Under the pieces are notes generated by a model that searched no databases, had not been told where the DNA came from, and saw only the letters and a list, made by a program, of their open reading frames with translations. A stretch of 64,000 nucleotides of DNA, taken from the NCBI GenBank assembly GCA_022749755.1, contig CM040445.1:3493182-3557181 (forward strand). Direction: 5' to 3'. Position numbers and translations under genes: made by a program. Shown in pieces: positions 39,495-51,848 of this stretch (the first letter of the stretch is position 1; each line of letters starts with the position of its first letter). Origin of the DNA: Azadirachta indica. Lineage: Eukaryota > Streptophyta > Magnoliopsida > Sapindales > Meliaceae.

Positions 39495-42400
39495 CTTTAA
39501 CTATATGATTCGCGTGTCAGGGATATCATCGTGATGTTGGGAATCTGTGATTCATTTGATGAACACGTAAGATCAAGACATCCGGTAAGGTGCAATTCCA
39601 TGTAAGTTCCATCTTCAAAGTACTGTTGTTTCTTTTAAATAATTCTTCGCAGATATAAAAAATAAAGCAAAACTTTTGGAATTACAACGAATATTATGAA
39701 TAAAAATAAAATAATTAGAAATTATAACATGTGAATTAAGATATGCATACGATGTTATAGCCCGTAAGATTGTTAAAATTGTAATACCATAATCGGTTTA
39801 CGTACCACAATAATTTTTTTAAAATTAAAAGAAGAATTTTGTTCTATTCTAATATTAAATGTAACCAAAATTTCTTTTTGTTATTACGAATCAAACTAGA
39901 AAACATTATCCTCTTGGTGTACAATAATTTCCTAATTATTGAATAACCAATTTGTTAGTCTTGTTTGGTCGGAGCTTGACCATATTAATTTAATTCGAAT
40001 CTAAGACCAGTATTAAGGTTGATGTTTTGATGTGATCGTTTTGAAAATGCTACGTTCAACATGATTGCGGACACGTATACAAAAGAACAACTATATGATG
40101 TAACAATACACCAAAAATATATAAATAATAATACATTAAATATTAATATTATTGTAATAATAATATTTTGCCAACTCTCTGGGCGCAAAACTGGGAATCA
40201 TGTTACGGCTCAATTGTTCAGTGTATACGTGCAGACTTAGTTTTTATTTAAAAGTCTCAAAGTCCTCGCAATTATCGGATTCTTGTAATGGTTAATTTGT
40301 TATTATAATTTAAAAATGTTTTGTTTTTAAAAATAGAAATCCATTTTAATTCATATAATTGAACATATCCGACGCACAATTATATAAATGAAGTCATAAG
40401 AAATTTTCATATATTTAAACGTTTGCTGTAAAATTGCTTGTTAAGAAATTAATTTAATGACATTAATTTTAATCTGTATTTAAAGTAATGCACAAGGGCA
40501 ACAAACTTTTATACCCTTTATTTACTTTTGTGAACAAATATAGTTAATAAATATTTTTAAGAAAATTACAATATGTAGATATTATTCCCTAATAATACAA
40601 TTTTATATATTTTAAATTATTTTTATAAAAAAAAAAACTAAACAATAATATAAAAAAATATTTTGACACAATCCGTAGGGAGTGACGTAACATTAATTGT
40701 CGTGTGTTTTACATAATTGCTGAAGTAGGAAGCCATATTATTGTAGGCTTGTAGCATCCAATCCACGTGGCATGTTTTCGAACAAAAACTAAGAGCTTCC
40801 GTTCTCTCTTTTGCATTTATTAATTTTTCACTAATTTGGTACGACATATCATAGTACATCTTTCTTAACAATGCAGGGCAAACCCATGATTATTTGGAAA
40901 ATTTTTAACAGTAATTAAGTTTTTAATATAATTTTTTTAAATAATTATTATTTAAAATATATTTTAAAAATAACTAATTTAAAATTTTTTAACTAAAATA
41001 TTTTTATAAAAAAATTTTAAAAATAACTAACATACACTTTCAAATAAATGTATTTTATTCTAAAAAAATTCGAATCGATTATTTTTTAAACAAATTTTAA
41101 ACAATAATTATTTATAAAAATTCAGTCTAAGATTTAATCATTTTTATTTTTCTCATCACACAATGTTTTGTCTGCGACAGTACCCTACTAAAATTAGACA
41201 GTCTGCCTAAGCCTAATTGCTATTCTCGCCAAAATTATAATTAATATTAATAATTTTATATAATAATTATTAAAAAAAATTCTTGGAATCTTTTTAACTG
41301 TTAAATTAAAACAAGTATTTTTTAAAAATATTTTAATTATTGCGTGTTTTAAATAAATAAAAGTAATAATAATAAATTTGAAATACGTACTAGAAACGTT
41401 TAAATGAAGTAAGTTGTAATTTGCAGTAGCATAATGTAGACTTGTACCTATTACTAGGTTAACATTTAGCCTATGAAATTTTCAGATAGTTATTTTGTAG
41501 TTAATATGTATTAAATTTAAATAATTAACAGCTATGGTAAATATTAGTTTATTTTGTACAAATATTTTATATTATTACATTTAGTTTTTTGCATTTGTTA
41601 TTTGAATTTGATTTCTTTAATAAATCCTAACATGTGATAATCAAGTTTTTGTTCTTCAACGTCAATAGATAATTTGGTATTTGAATTTAGAAGGTCAGAA
41701 TATTTTTATGATGTTCAATATTGCAATATTTGATTGCGTTTTAAGAACTCTCCAGGTGAATATCATGGTATTATTGATTGCTTCATAGCAAGCAGCAACA
41801 CGAGTACTAAAATTATATGGATTAAGTGATTGAAAACTCGTTTAATAATTTATATAAATGATTTAACGTATTACACATATTTGTGATAGTGTTGAATCTT
41901 TCCATGAACAAGTCGCCAACTTATCAATTTAACAATATTTAACTCATTTTGACTATTAAACTCGTTGATAGCTGTATTACAATCATCTTATTATTTTTAA
42001 TTAGAATATTAAAAGGACATAATTTTTGATGATTTGTTATATTAAGTTATATTATTTTTATAAATACACGTCTTATTCAGTTCACGAAGTAAACTAATTG
42101 TAGGTGATATTATCCTTTTCATTTAACTTTTATTAATTATAATATTATAAAATGTGCTTTTAAATAACAATAAATTAAAAGGATTATTAAGTCACTAACG
42201 AAACAACATGATTTCATGAAAATAAATAAAGTTTATGATTAATATAGTAAACCATATTAGTTAAAATACAATAAAATATTGCACAATAATATATTTTTAT
42301 TTTTGTGAAATCCGTATTTATATTTTTACTCTACAAAATTTTTTAAAGAATATATTTGTTAGAACCTATTTCTAGCGTGTTAATATTATTGGGGAGAATG

Positions 42401-43232
42401 TTCATTATTCCTATTTTTTTAGTTAATATTCTATTATTTTTTATATTTTCTTTAATATTTCATTACCCTTTTAAATTTTAATTTTACTCTTTAATATTTT
42501 AAATATTTTTAATTTTATAATTTTATAAATTAATTGAAAAAAAAAAAAAATAAAATTAAAAAAATATAAAAATCAAGGGATATGAAATATTAGAAAAATA
42601 TAAAAAAATAATAGAGTATTAATTAAAAAAATAGAGAAAAAATAAACGTTGTTTCATTATTATCATTATTGAAAAAATATTATTTAAACACGTCTTTTTA
42701 ACTAAAGAAAAAAGTAATATAAAAACAAGTATGCGTTTATGAAAATGGGACGGGGAAATAATTAAATGAAAGAAAAAAAGAGAAAAAATTATGGCCGTTG
42801 ATTTTTAGCTAAAACTAAAAGATTATCGATCTATCTTGGGCGGTCATTTAAAGTAAAATCCACCGGACAGAAACCGAATCGACGAATCGAGATTAAAGCA
42901 AAAATGCATTTGTTACCCCAATTAATCCATTTACACATCTAATTAATGAACATCCCCCAATTTTAGGAAAATAAAATAAAAAAATATCTAGATAATTTTA
43001 GTTGCTAATTCCAAATTACATTTCTTCTGTCTCCACGCCCAAGAAAATTAAATTAAAAACCGCTCCCGAAAACGACGACGTATCCATCTATTTGCCGTAC
43101 CAAAGCGTGTAAGCCATGAACTCCTCCCCTTAATTCTACCCCCAAAGAATTCGCTTGAAACCCATCGTTATGTTACTGTCTATAGTCGGAAATTAAGTAA
43201 AACCGAGGGGTACTTTGGTAACATCAGGATTC

Positions 43233-43239
43233 TATAAAT
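43233..43239 (+). promoter_or_regulatory. Candidate TATA box of the RING gene
   Basis: TATAAAT located 228 nt before the ATG at 43461, followed by a leader with little coding potential. Confidence 0.4.
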
Positions 43240-43460
43240 CTAAGCTGGGCCTCTGTTTTTGTAGGCATTGTGTTTAAGGGCGAGCGGAGCAGAGGAGTTT
43301 CCGTTATCCACATTGTCAATATCTCTCTTTCGATTGAAAATAGTGAATTAAAGAAACGTTCGCACACAATTTCTCTCTAAATATCATCTCTCAACATCAA
43401 GTTAGGGTTTTTTTTAATTCCGAATTGGTATTCTTCCATCATTCTGTTTTGTCTGCAAAA

Positions 43461-44729
43461 ATGGTTTCTGATTCAATCAACAACGCTCAGATTGCATCGG
43501 CCCCGAACTCCAGGGATTTTTCCAAGAAGAAGAGGGTATGCAATATTCACTTCCTCTATCCTTCTCTTTCCTTTTGATTTCGGAAATTGATTTTGTGATT
43601 ATAATTTTTTTTTTGGTTGTGATTTCAGACCAACAGGTCGGCGAAATTGAAGCAGTGCAAGCTTGATGTTCGCCGTGAACAATGGCTTTCTCAAGGTATA
43701 GAAACGATCTCCTGTTTCTGAGTTGCATATTTGTGTATATGATAACTCTGTATATAATTCAATTAATTTCGTTAGTTTGTAATTATTATATTTTTATGTA
43801 TTTATGGATTTGCGATTGTTTGGTATATATTAGGCGCGGCGAAGAACAAAGGATACAAGGAGGACCAAAAGGATGCGCGGAAGGAGAGGGACCGGTCGTT
43901 GGAGAATTCAAGGCAAGGAGACGGGGACAACAATGACGGATCGATGCACCATGAGAGCGATTCAGAGTCGCCGTCGAACAGCCCCACTAACATCCTGTTA
44001 TGTGGCAACAGCGGAAACAATTCAGGCACAAATTTCATTGGAAGTAGCAGCAGCGGCAGTAGCGTTAGCGGTAGCAGCAGTGGTGGCTGTTGCTCCGGTA
44101 GCATAACCGAAGAGGAAGAGGACGATGGCTGTTTGGACGATTGGGAGGCTGTGGCTGATGCTTTAGCGGCCGATGATGATAACAATAAACCAGAACTAGA
44201 ACATGATAATTCATGTTCCCAGTCACCCTCTGAGAGTCAATTGAGTGTTCAATCCGATTCTTCTCGTGAACTGGCGAATGGGTTAGGTTTAGATTCTGCG
44301 AAATCAATGCCTGAGGGTGCAAGAATGGTGCCTGGAGTCTCTGGGAATAATACCCGGGCGTGGAGACCGGATGATGTTTTCAGGCCTCAGAGTCTGCCTA
44401 ATTTGGCTAAACAGCGCAGTTTTCCGGCTACAAACAGGCATTTTGGTCAAGGAGGGGTTCCTTGGGCTTGTAACAATGTTTTGCCGGCACCTTCTTCATG
44501 TCCTATATGCTATGAGGATTTGGACTTCACGGACTCAAGTTTTTTGCCCTGTTTGTGTGGCTTCCGGCTCTGCTTGTTTTGTCACAAGAGGATTCTTGAG
44601 GAAGACGGGCGGTGTCCAGGCTGCAGGAAGCCTTATGAGCATGATCAAGTTGAATCGGAGGCAAGTGCGCAAGGAGGCAGCCTGACATTTCGGTTAGCTC
44701 GTTCTTGTAGCATGATTGCGAGGTCTTAG
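43461..44729 (+). CDS. C4C4 RING-type zinc finger protein (CNOT4-like RING), putative E3 ligase
   Basis: Three exons, 43461-43535, 43629-43695 and 43834-44729, joining to 345 residues. The N-terminus is basic (KKKRTNRSAKLKQCKLDVRR). The centre is acidic and Ser/Gly-rich, with a long Ser-Gly run and a short acidic patch EEEEDDGCLDDWEAVADALA. Near the C-terminus eight cysteines at 270, 273, 287, 289, 294, 297, 308 and 311 (CPICYEDLD, CLCGFRLCLFCHKRI, CPGCRKPY) form a C4C4 RING with no histidine ligand, as in CNOT4/NOT4. RING proteins of this kind bind E2 enzymes and act as ubiquitin ligases; substrates are unknown. It may correspond to the RING gene near PTAC2 in Arabidopsis (At1g74870, from memory). 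Confidence 0.85.
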
Positions 44730-47700
44730 GAAGAGGAGAAGTCTGTTTCCCTGAATTACATATGCTGGGTCTATCCTTTTTTTCGCGTGTCTTTGTGTTC
44801 TTATGTTACCTTTAGACCCATTTCATAGACTTTTTTTAGATGTTGATATAGGGATATTGTGTTTTTGCACCTGGAATTGAGCTTTTCTCTTATGAGTTTG
44901 GTTCTTATCTGTATGGTGCATGTGCTAATGTAGAAGACTCATGCTGGTATTATGTGAATAGATAAGGTGGTATAGAAATTCAATACATAAAAAGTGATTA
45001 CAATACACATATGCTTCCAGTTTATTTCAATGTTGTTTTGGCATGTGCTAAATTTAAGAATTTCGTTCATCTTTAGAATATACACTCATTTATCTTGGTT
45101 CTTAATTTGCCAACGCACCCTAGTTACTTGGACATGGTTGTCTGTGCTCCATTTTGTTTGGTTGACCTTATTTTTACTCAAACATGTGTCATATCTACCT
45201 CTTCCAATTGTTCTGATTTAGGTTATATGCTTTCCTTACAGTGCATTTCTTAGATGCCTTGCACATAATAATACTATTCTCTTTCTAAAAGGCTCTAGTA
45301 ATTGAATTTACTCACTATAACTATAATTTGCTTTTTAAAAGGTTAGTGGTGTTTACATGTGGATATTCCAATATTCCTTCTCTGTTACCAGGAGTTAAAC
45401 ATATTACCTGTCATCTCTTTTACCACTTTTTAACGTTCTGGTGTGATATTCACTAATAGAAGGTTTTATAAATATTCCTTCTCTGTTACCAGGAGTTAAA
45501 CATATTACCTGTCATCTCTTTTACCACTTTTTAACATTCTGGTGTGATATTCACTAATAGAAGGTTTTATAACTGAGCGTGCTAACCATAATTGCTTTGC
45601 AAAGATTCAATCTGTGGTGTTTGCAGTTGGAGATTCACGTTAAAAGGACTGGAATTTGTATTGAGGTCCCAACCATGGCTAACATATGTTGAAATCCGTG
45701 CCTTGGCCTATATACAAAGTTTTAATTCTCATTTCTTGTGGTTTGCATCATATTTCCAGGTTCGTGATGCGCTGAGCACATCACATGCATCTTTAATTTT
45801 GCATGCATCATTCATTTTGTTGCTGTTGTATTTTTGTTTTGCATACTCTTCATGTTAGGTGACCGATGATGTCATTATGCCCTGAAGGAGGTTGGCACCT
45901 TAAGTTAGACTGGGAAAAGATCCTGGAGGTTGTAATCTACTTGGGGTTCTCTATTTAATGCATCCTCAGAAAACGTTCAAGTCTCAATTTTTGAGGATTT
46001 GTTCAATTTCTTTGAAGTTTGTCTGTCAATGTTTAATTGGGTTACAAAATCGTTTGACCCCGAGAACTTCTAGAGATTGACTACAATTTCATGTTTCACC
46101 ATGCGTGAGAAGGATTCAGAAATTTCGAATTTGATGTATGCAAAGGTCTATGAAAGTTCGCTCTAGATTCTGCTTAGATGTTGTTGACTTAAAACATCCA
46201 ATTGTTGTAAAGAGTGGCTGTATTTGCATATTTATAAAATTCTTCATAACACATGCACATGCTTATGTGTTCATGTATTTACATACCTTTTATTAATTTT
46301 CTGGTCCCATTTGAATAGTTCTTTTACAACCATAAAAGCAGTGCTAATTCTCCGAAAGGGAAGAAATAAGATAACGAAGTTTAGGCTTTGGCATCGGATA
46401 AGATAAAAATGAAAATGGGAGGCATAGGCTGTAACTTCCATAGATGTTAAAGCATTGATTAGGGTTGGTGTTCTATGCACTGCATTCTGACTTATTCTGA
46501 TTTAATTTAAGCTGATCATGTGAAAGGGTGGTGTATTTGCAAGCAATGGCAAATTTTCATGTCTTTGAAAAGCAGAAAGATGTCAGTATCTCCTCTGGTG
46601 AGGACAGAAATGATATTTTGCTATCGGGAGGCAGGTTTATGTTCTAGTTAATGTTGGTTCTTTCAGAAGCTGCAAGTACTAATGTTATATGGATTGTGTG
46701 ATTTATTGAGTATGATCAGAATCTGTGATCATATGGCTGGTATAACAAGCATCAGGAGGCTGGAGTAGTAATTACAACTTTTCAGGGTGAGTGTTAATGG
46801 CCTCTTGTGCTGGTGAGTGTTTTATGGCGTATGCTATTTGACTTTGTTGGTATCACCTTGAAATCGGTCAAATGGTTGTGGAACTATTAAATTCCTATGG
46901 AATTTCATTGTTGAATGTTGGCCACTGGCCTTTCACTACTTGGCCTAATATCAGGTTTTTGTTACAGTAGACTTGTAACATTTCTAGAAACACAAATTTC
47001 CTATTTGAGGTGATAACAGCAGAAAAGATAAGTGTAAATCAATGAGCTCCAAACAGGTACTATATGTGGATTTGAATACACTGGATGAGCATGCTTGAGT
47101 CTCATTAATATCTTTCCTTTTGAATTTCAACTCAGAAGTGGTTTTATTCTGAATTTAATTAGTTATATATTGTTTACATGGTATTTTTTGGTATTTCTTA
47201 AGATATGTGAACATTGATGATTTATTGACGCTGGCTGGTGAATTACTCTCTCCGTTCAATGAGACATCTTCTGATATTCTTTCTGCTTGTGATTGCCCTG
47301 GGTATCCAAGCTGGACTAGATTCTCTATTCTTGAAGTAATATTACTCAAGATAACATACTACTATGTCGTATTGCTTCTACTATGAAGATTGATGAGGAA
47401 GTATCTGCATTTGACCCATAGATCCTGAAGGAGAGAGTTGTTTTGGATCATGGAAATGAACTGTATCATATAATGATATATGTCACTGATGTCATTTGAG
47501 GCTAAGCCAGTTCTCTAGGATGCATCATGATTCTCAAAGTACAGTTTCTGGGGTTTCATTCAATATGTTTGACGTATATTCATGATTTTTGATACGTGCA
47601 TTTGTTTCTATGGCATTCATGTCATTTAAACAAATAGGTAAAATTGTTCTGGTAAAAGTTTATATGGCATTCGTTTTGTGTTTCAATCAAACCTTTTAGT

Positions 47701-48260
47701 TAATGACTACTGAGCAGTTAGCAATATTTTATTACCTCTATGAGCCGATTTTGTCAACTTCTGTTGGACAGTTACTGTTTGTACGTGAATTTCAATATAA
47801 CGGCTTAGATGATGGTTAAGTGGATAATATTTTCAGAACATTGAGAATGTCTTGCTTCCTTGAGGGTGTACTCTTTTTGCTGATGTGGTTTCCTTTTCCT
47901 TCTTTGCCTTTTGCCATTCTGATCCAGTCCCTGAAACATAAGGTAGCAGAGTGGTATCTCTCACCTTGCAGAAAATGGATGCCTTTTCAACAATATGTAG
48001 AACGCTGCTATTTGAGTGGAAGAACTGTGCTGTTAGTGGATTGCAATGTAGTCGTTGTTAGTAATATTTTAAGCAGTTTGCAATAATCCATGGAAGACAT
48101 GGGAGTGTAAATGGAGAAAATCAAGAAGCTGGTCTCTTGATGCTCTCAAGCCCTCATTAATCTCACAATACAACAAGACCAGAAATTGTGACATAATAGG
48201 TTTTAACTAAATTACACACAACGCACTCCCAGGTCAGAGCTTACGCTGATAGTGGCATTA
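44730..48260. other. Long non-coding stretch after the RING gene
   Basis: About 3.5 kb without a recognisable coding region. The + strand is T-rich with scattered TTTGCAG-like and GTGAG/GTAAG-like signals, resembling transcribed intron or UTR sequence. It could be a spliced long 3' UTR of the RING gene or a non-coding transcript. It contains a clean 101-bp tandem duplication at 45370-45571. The right end is probable EDS1 3' UTR. Confidence 0.4.
45370..45571 (+). repeat. 101-bp tandem duplication, one mismatch
   Basis: Copy 1 is 45370-45470 and copy 2 is 45471-45571, both starting AATATTCCTTCTCTGTTACC and ending AGAAGGTTTTATA. By eye they differ at one base (TAACGTTCTG versus TAACATTCTG). The near identity means a recent event. 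Confidence 0.92.
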
Positions 48261-50420
48261 TTAATTTCTTGCCTTATTTATGAGCTTTGAAATGCAAGAT
48301 TCTGATCTATGTTGCTGGGGAAGTGTATTCCACCACTTGATAAAGGTGGACTCCTCAAAGAATATATCATTTCCCAGCTGCCCTTTAGAAAACCATGTTT
48401 CTACTTGTTTCTCTAGGAGATAAACCCTTTCCTTTACAGGATTAAGGCAGAGCTCCTCCACCTCTGCCCAGAAACAGGATTCCCAGCTGGATCCAGCAGG
48501 CATCTTCAGAGCATACTCGAGCCATTTTTGAGTGTATCTGTATCGTTTTGGCCTGCCCTTTGTCATATATGGCCCTGTGTCTTCATTTTTCAGGTGCCGA
48601 TAGTAGTTAGCAATATCGAGAGGCTCAACAATGCGGCGGTACCTTGATCCAATATTTATCCAATCTTCTTGGCCTTCAAATTGATCCGGGAGTTCATACC
48701 TTTTCAACATTTCCATAATCTCGTCAATTATACCAGCCAGCTCAAGCCTCTTCACATTTGCATTGAAATCTTCAGTGTCTTTCGAAAGCTTGAAGGCATC
48801 ATAATAGCTGATTCCGCGAGCCTCACACCTGGTTTTGTACCCTTCTAGTATCTGCAGTCCTTTTTCTATATCTGTCCTCTTTTTATTAATCTTATCCTCG
48901 TTTCTCAATTTTTGCTTCTCTAGCTCTCCAGCAGCACAGAGGCACAGCCTGGCTCTCGTGCTCTGCGAACCAAAGATTCAAGGTGTCACAAAATTTTTGA
49001 GCATTTCTATCATTCAAATTTACAAATCAAAGTTTGACAATAAATATTTTAGGAGGATAATGACTAAAAATGAAAGTTATCAAACTGAATGACTAATTTT
49101 GGCATCGACTTTACCAGGCCAAGGTTATTCAAGACCGCATCAATAGTTAGATTCTCAGCAGCACCACCATCTGAAGACAATGGAATCGCTACTAAATTGT
49201 CCAAATAAACCATTCTTTTCGTCTCCAAGCTCAGCCGTTCGCTCTGATAATTTAGGTTGTCCTTTATGCTTCTGAGAGCAATCTCTGGACCTTCTACTTC
49301 AGTTCTCAGTTGAGAAGCGTAGAACAATATCTGCAGAATAGCATCAGGATTTCTCACTACTACCAGTTCCCCACTTCCCGTGCAGAATACATAAGTTCCA
49401 AAGGGATGATAAGGGCTTAGCTCAATGAAACTCAATAAAGTTTCCGATAACTTGTTTGTGTTTCCCATGAGACGACATGCTGCACGACTTGCTGTGGTCG
49501 ATGCATGCCTCATCACTTTTACATAAAGAGCTGAAGCTGCTTCCCCAATAGGTCCTTGCGTCAGAAGTGTGTGCTTCAAGAAGTGGAGGATGGTAGGCAG
49601 TTCTCGCTCAATAGAAGAGAGAGGAGCGAGGAAAACCCGAGGGATAATATCGTACCTCATTACAAAATGAGTGAAGTACTGCGACCAGTCTTGTCGCCTT
49701 AAAGCGTGGTTAAATATGCAATCTCCAACAAGGGGAGATCCAAAAGTGAAACAGAGAGGCCGCATGTCTGCCATATATTTTTCCAGGAACCAAACTGTCA
49801 TTAGGATGGCAATAGCACCAGCCGAGGAATGCCCTGTAAACACTATTTGCTTTCTCTCTTTCACAGCTTTTTCCACCTGAGAAGTATTCATAAACACGAG
49901 CAGCGTTTTATCCATTTCCAAATTTCACATTAGTTTGCTTCATTTCAATTGTTTCATCATCTAAATGTATCCCTATTTTGTTTCAAGGAGTTTTGATGAT
50001 TGACGAAGTGGAATCGGGTATTACTTAAATCCAAGATCATCAGAAACAGGAGAAAAAAATTAAATCAAAGTGAATGGTGAATAGTATTCATTCGCATACC
50101 TCATTTTCTAGTGATGGCAAAATTGCTTGAAATCTATTCAGAAAACCTTCATTCACAGCTGCAACTTCTTCGGTACCTATAGTTCTAAGGGATGGGAATT
50201 GGGCAGGATCGATCTTCTTTTCACCAAAAGGGTGTCGTGTGAACCAATCATTTACAGACCAAAATCCCGGAAAACTGAAAATGATATCCGTTGAGCTACG
50301 ATTCTTCTCCACCAGATATGTCTTCTCAGGAGAATTGTATGCCTTCATGGCCAGCGAACATGCTTTCTTGATGAGCTCTTCTTTCATGCTTAAAACCTCT
50401 CCAAACCTCGCACTCGCCAT
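48261..50420 (-). CDS. EDS1: EDS1, lipase-like immune regulator
   Basis: Three minus-strand exons, 50420-50100, 49876-49115 and 48962-48261, all phase 0, giving 594 residues (Arabidopsis EDS1 is about 623). The N-terminal alpha/beta-hydrolase-like domain has FTGHSSAGAIA around Ser124 and FGSPLVGD; Asp183 lies in MRYDIIPR. The C-terminal EP domain is strongly conserved (VKRLELAGIIDEI, VEPLDIANYYRHLKNEDTGP, RPKRYRYTQKWLEYA). EDS1 forms nucleocytoplasmic heterodimers with PAD4 or SAG101, binds nucleotide-derived signals made by TIR-domain proteins and relays to ADR1/NRG1 helper NLRs in immunity. Odd points are GHSSAG instead of the usual GHSSGG, and Asn314 where I expect the triad histidine. Catalysis is reported as dispensable in EDS1. 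W-box motifs lie upstream. Confidence 0.95.
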
Positions 50421-51848
50421 ATTTTCTACTTCCTGTGGAATTTCAGTGTTTAGAAGCTTTGCGCGTTCTCTTCTTATTCTCCTCCTTTTATCTGGAGATT
50501 AACCAACCAGTGTTGAATCACTTAAAATACCCTTCATTGCTCCAGCAGGACAGGTTCTTGGAAATTAGGGTGTGAATCATAGGTCTGGATGATGGACCTT
50601 TTGGACATTTAACAATCATTGACTGGACTTTGTCATTAGGGTTACAAAGATTCTTCTTGCTCCAATTACTAGGACGGAACTTAATAGTTTAAGGTCCAGC
50701 TCAAGAGTCAAGCCGCCCTCTCTGCAACTGCATCCTCTTAATTTTAAATCGGTTAACTCTTTCAACGGTCCAGATCTCTTGGAAAACTAGTAGTCCTCTC
50801 CCGCACGTTGATACCATTAGACATGTTTTTAAATCTGTTTCCAGTAAACGTTACAAGCAGTTGACCTGAAATCGATTGGGCTTAAATACTTATAGTGACC
50901 CAGAAATTTGGCCCAATAAAGCCGGGTCAACTGGCTTCAGCTGTTAACGTGTTTTTGCTCACATAAGAACTATGCCCTCGTACCCACACGCGTTTCTTCG
51001 ATTCTCTCCCTCCAGTTCCGAGGGTGAACCTTCAAAGATCAACAGTCGTAGATTCATCTAACAATAAGGTCTGTCTTTTGTAACATCTGAATATGATTAT
51101 TTGAAATCCGGATTTCTGTGTCTCAATTGAGTTTCTCGTCTGGTGGATCTTATAGTTAGCGGGCAATACATACCAAAAGGTTCGTAAGAAGGAGCGCGCA
51201 TAAGAGTATATAATCAGCATACCCTCCTGTATAACTTATTCATATTAGTGAAGCGGCTGGATGCATGAGGGAAGTGTGCGTTTGTGAGACCTTAGTCGGG
51301 ATGCATAGGGGAGTCAACCTCCGAGCACGGAAGGGCGTGGTACTGCTCTGATCCTCTCTAAGTAAAAGTGAAGTCTCTCCTTCAGCTAGAATGTAAGGCA
51401 AGGAAATTGAGAGAAGCGCGGAAAAGGGCCAAAATTATGATGGATACAATGTCTGTTTGCTTGCAACTATAGTTAATTCATAAGATTAAGACAAGATCTT
51501 GACCTTTGTAATTTTCAGAAGGATAGAAGATAACTTACAATACATTTTAATGTTTTAATTTTAGTTTGCCTCTTACAGTCTTACTGCTGATGAGCTATTG
51601 ATAATATGCATCTGTTTCTGCATGAATTTGTGCGTTATAGTTTGATATCATTTTTTCTTTTTCTGATTTAATTTAGTCTCCTTTTGCAGACTGCTTTGTA
51701 GAGTAAGTAATATGAATCCGTTTATGACATGCTATTTATGTCTTTATAAAATCAACCAAGAACAAATTAATTACTGAAATTGATGCCAGGAAATGCTTAA
51801 ATTTTATTTCCCATGTAATAAATTTCCACATAATTAATCAAATATGTT
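50421..51848. other. EDS1 upstream region and formin 3' flank
   Basis: About 1.4 kb between the EDS1 start and the formin stop, both on the minus strand. The first 0.9 kb should be the EDS1 promoter. The segment 51240-51420 is less AT-rich but has no ORF or RNA structure I can name. The formin 3' UTR lies at the right. Confidence 0.5.
50619..51317. promoter_or_regulatory. W-box cluster upstream of EDS1
   Basis: Four TTGAC(C/T) hexamers: TTGACT at 50619-50624, TTGACC at 50861-50866, and on the opposite strand GGTCAA at 50925-50930 and AGTCAA at 51312-51317. They lie about 200-900 bp before the EDS1 start. W-boxes bind WRKY factors and are common in defence promoters; function here is inferred. 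Confidence 0.4.

Larger units (their letters stand above)
33220..43460. other. About 10 kb gene-poor, AT-rich region
   Basis: Starts with the TOR1-like promoter and ends with the RING gene promoter. Most of it, especially 36.5-43.0 kb, is very AT-rich with only short chance ORFs. Local exceptions are a 26-nt poly(T) run at 34676-34701, a 121-codon minus-strand ORF at 35466-35831, a less AT-rich island around 38.05-38.5 kb, and paired dyads at 39465-39494. No transposon protein, tRNA or rRNA was recognised. Old decayed elements are likely but cannot be named. Confidence 0.5.

Noticed and set aside
36500..43000. Possible transposon in the AT-rich gap
   Set aside because: No reverse transcriptase, integrase or transposase motif in any frame and no long terminal or inverted repeats that I could match by eye.
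43802..44185. 127-codon Ser/Leu/Pro-rich minus-strand ORF
   Set aside because: Produced by the reverse strand of the Ser/Gly and acidic repeats in the RING gene.
44065..44322. 85-codon minus-strand ORF with His/Pro-rich sequence
   Set aside because: Antisense shadow of the RING coding exon.
51240..51420. Less AT-rich segment considered as a structured RNA gene
   Set aside because: No tRNA, snoRNA box or snRNA signature could be identified by reading.
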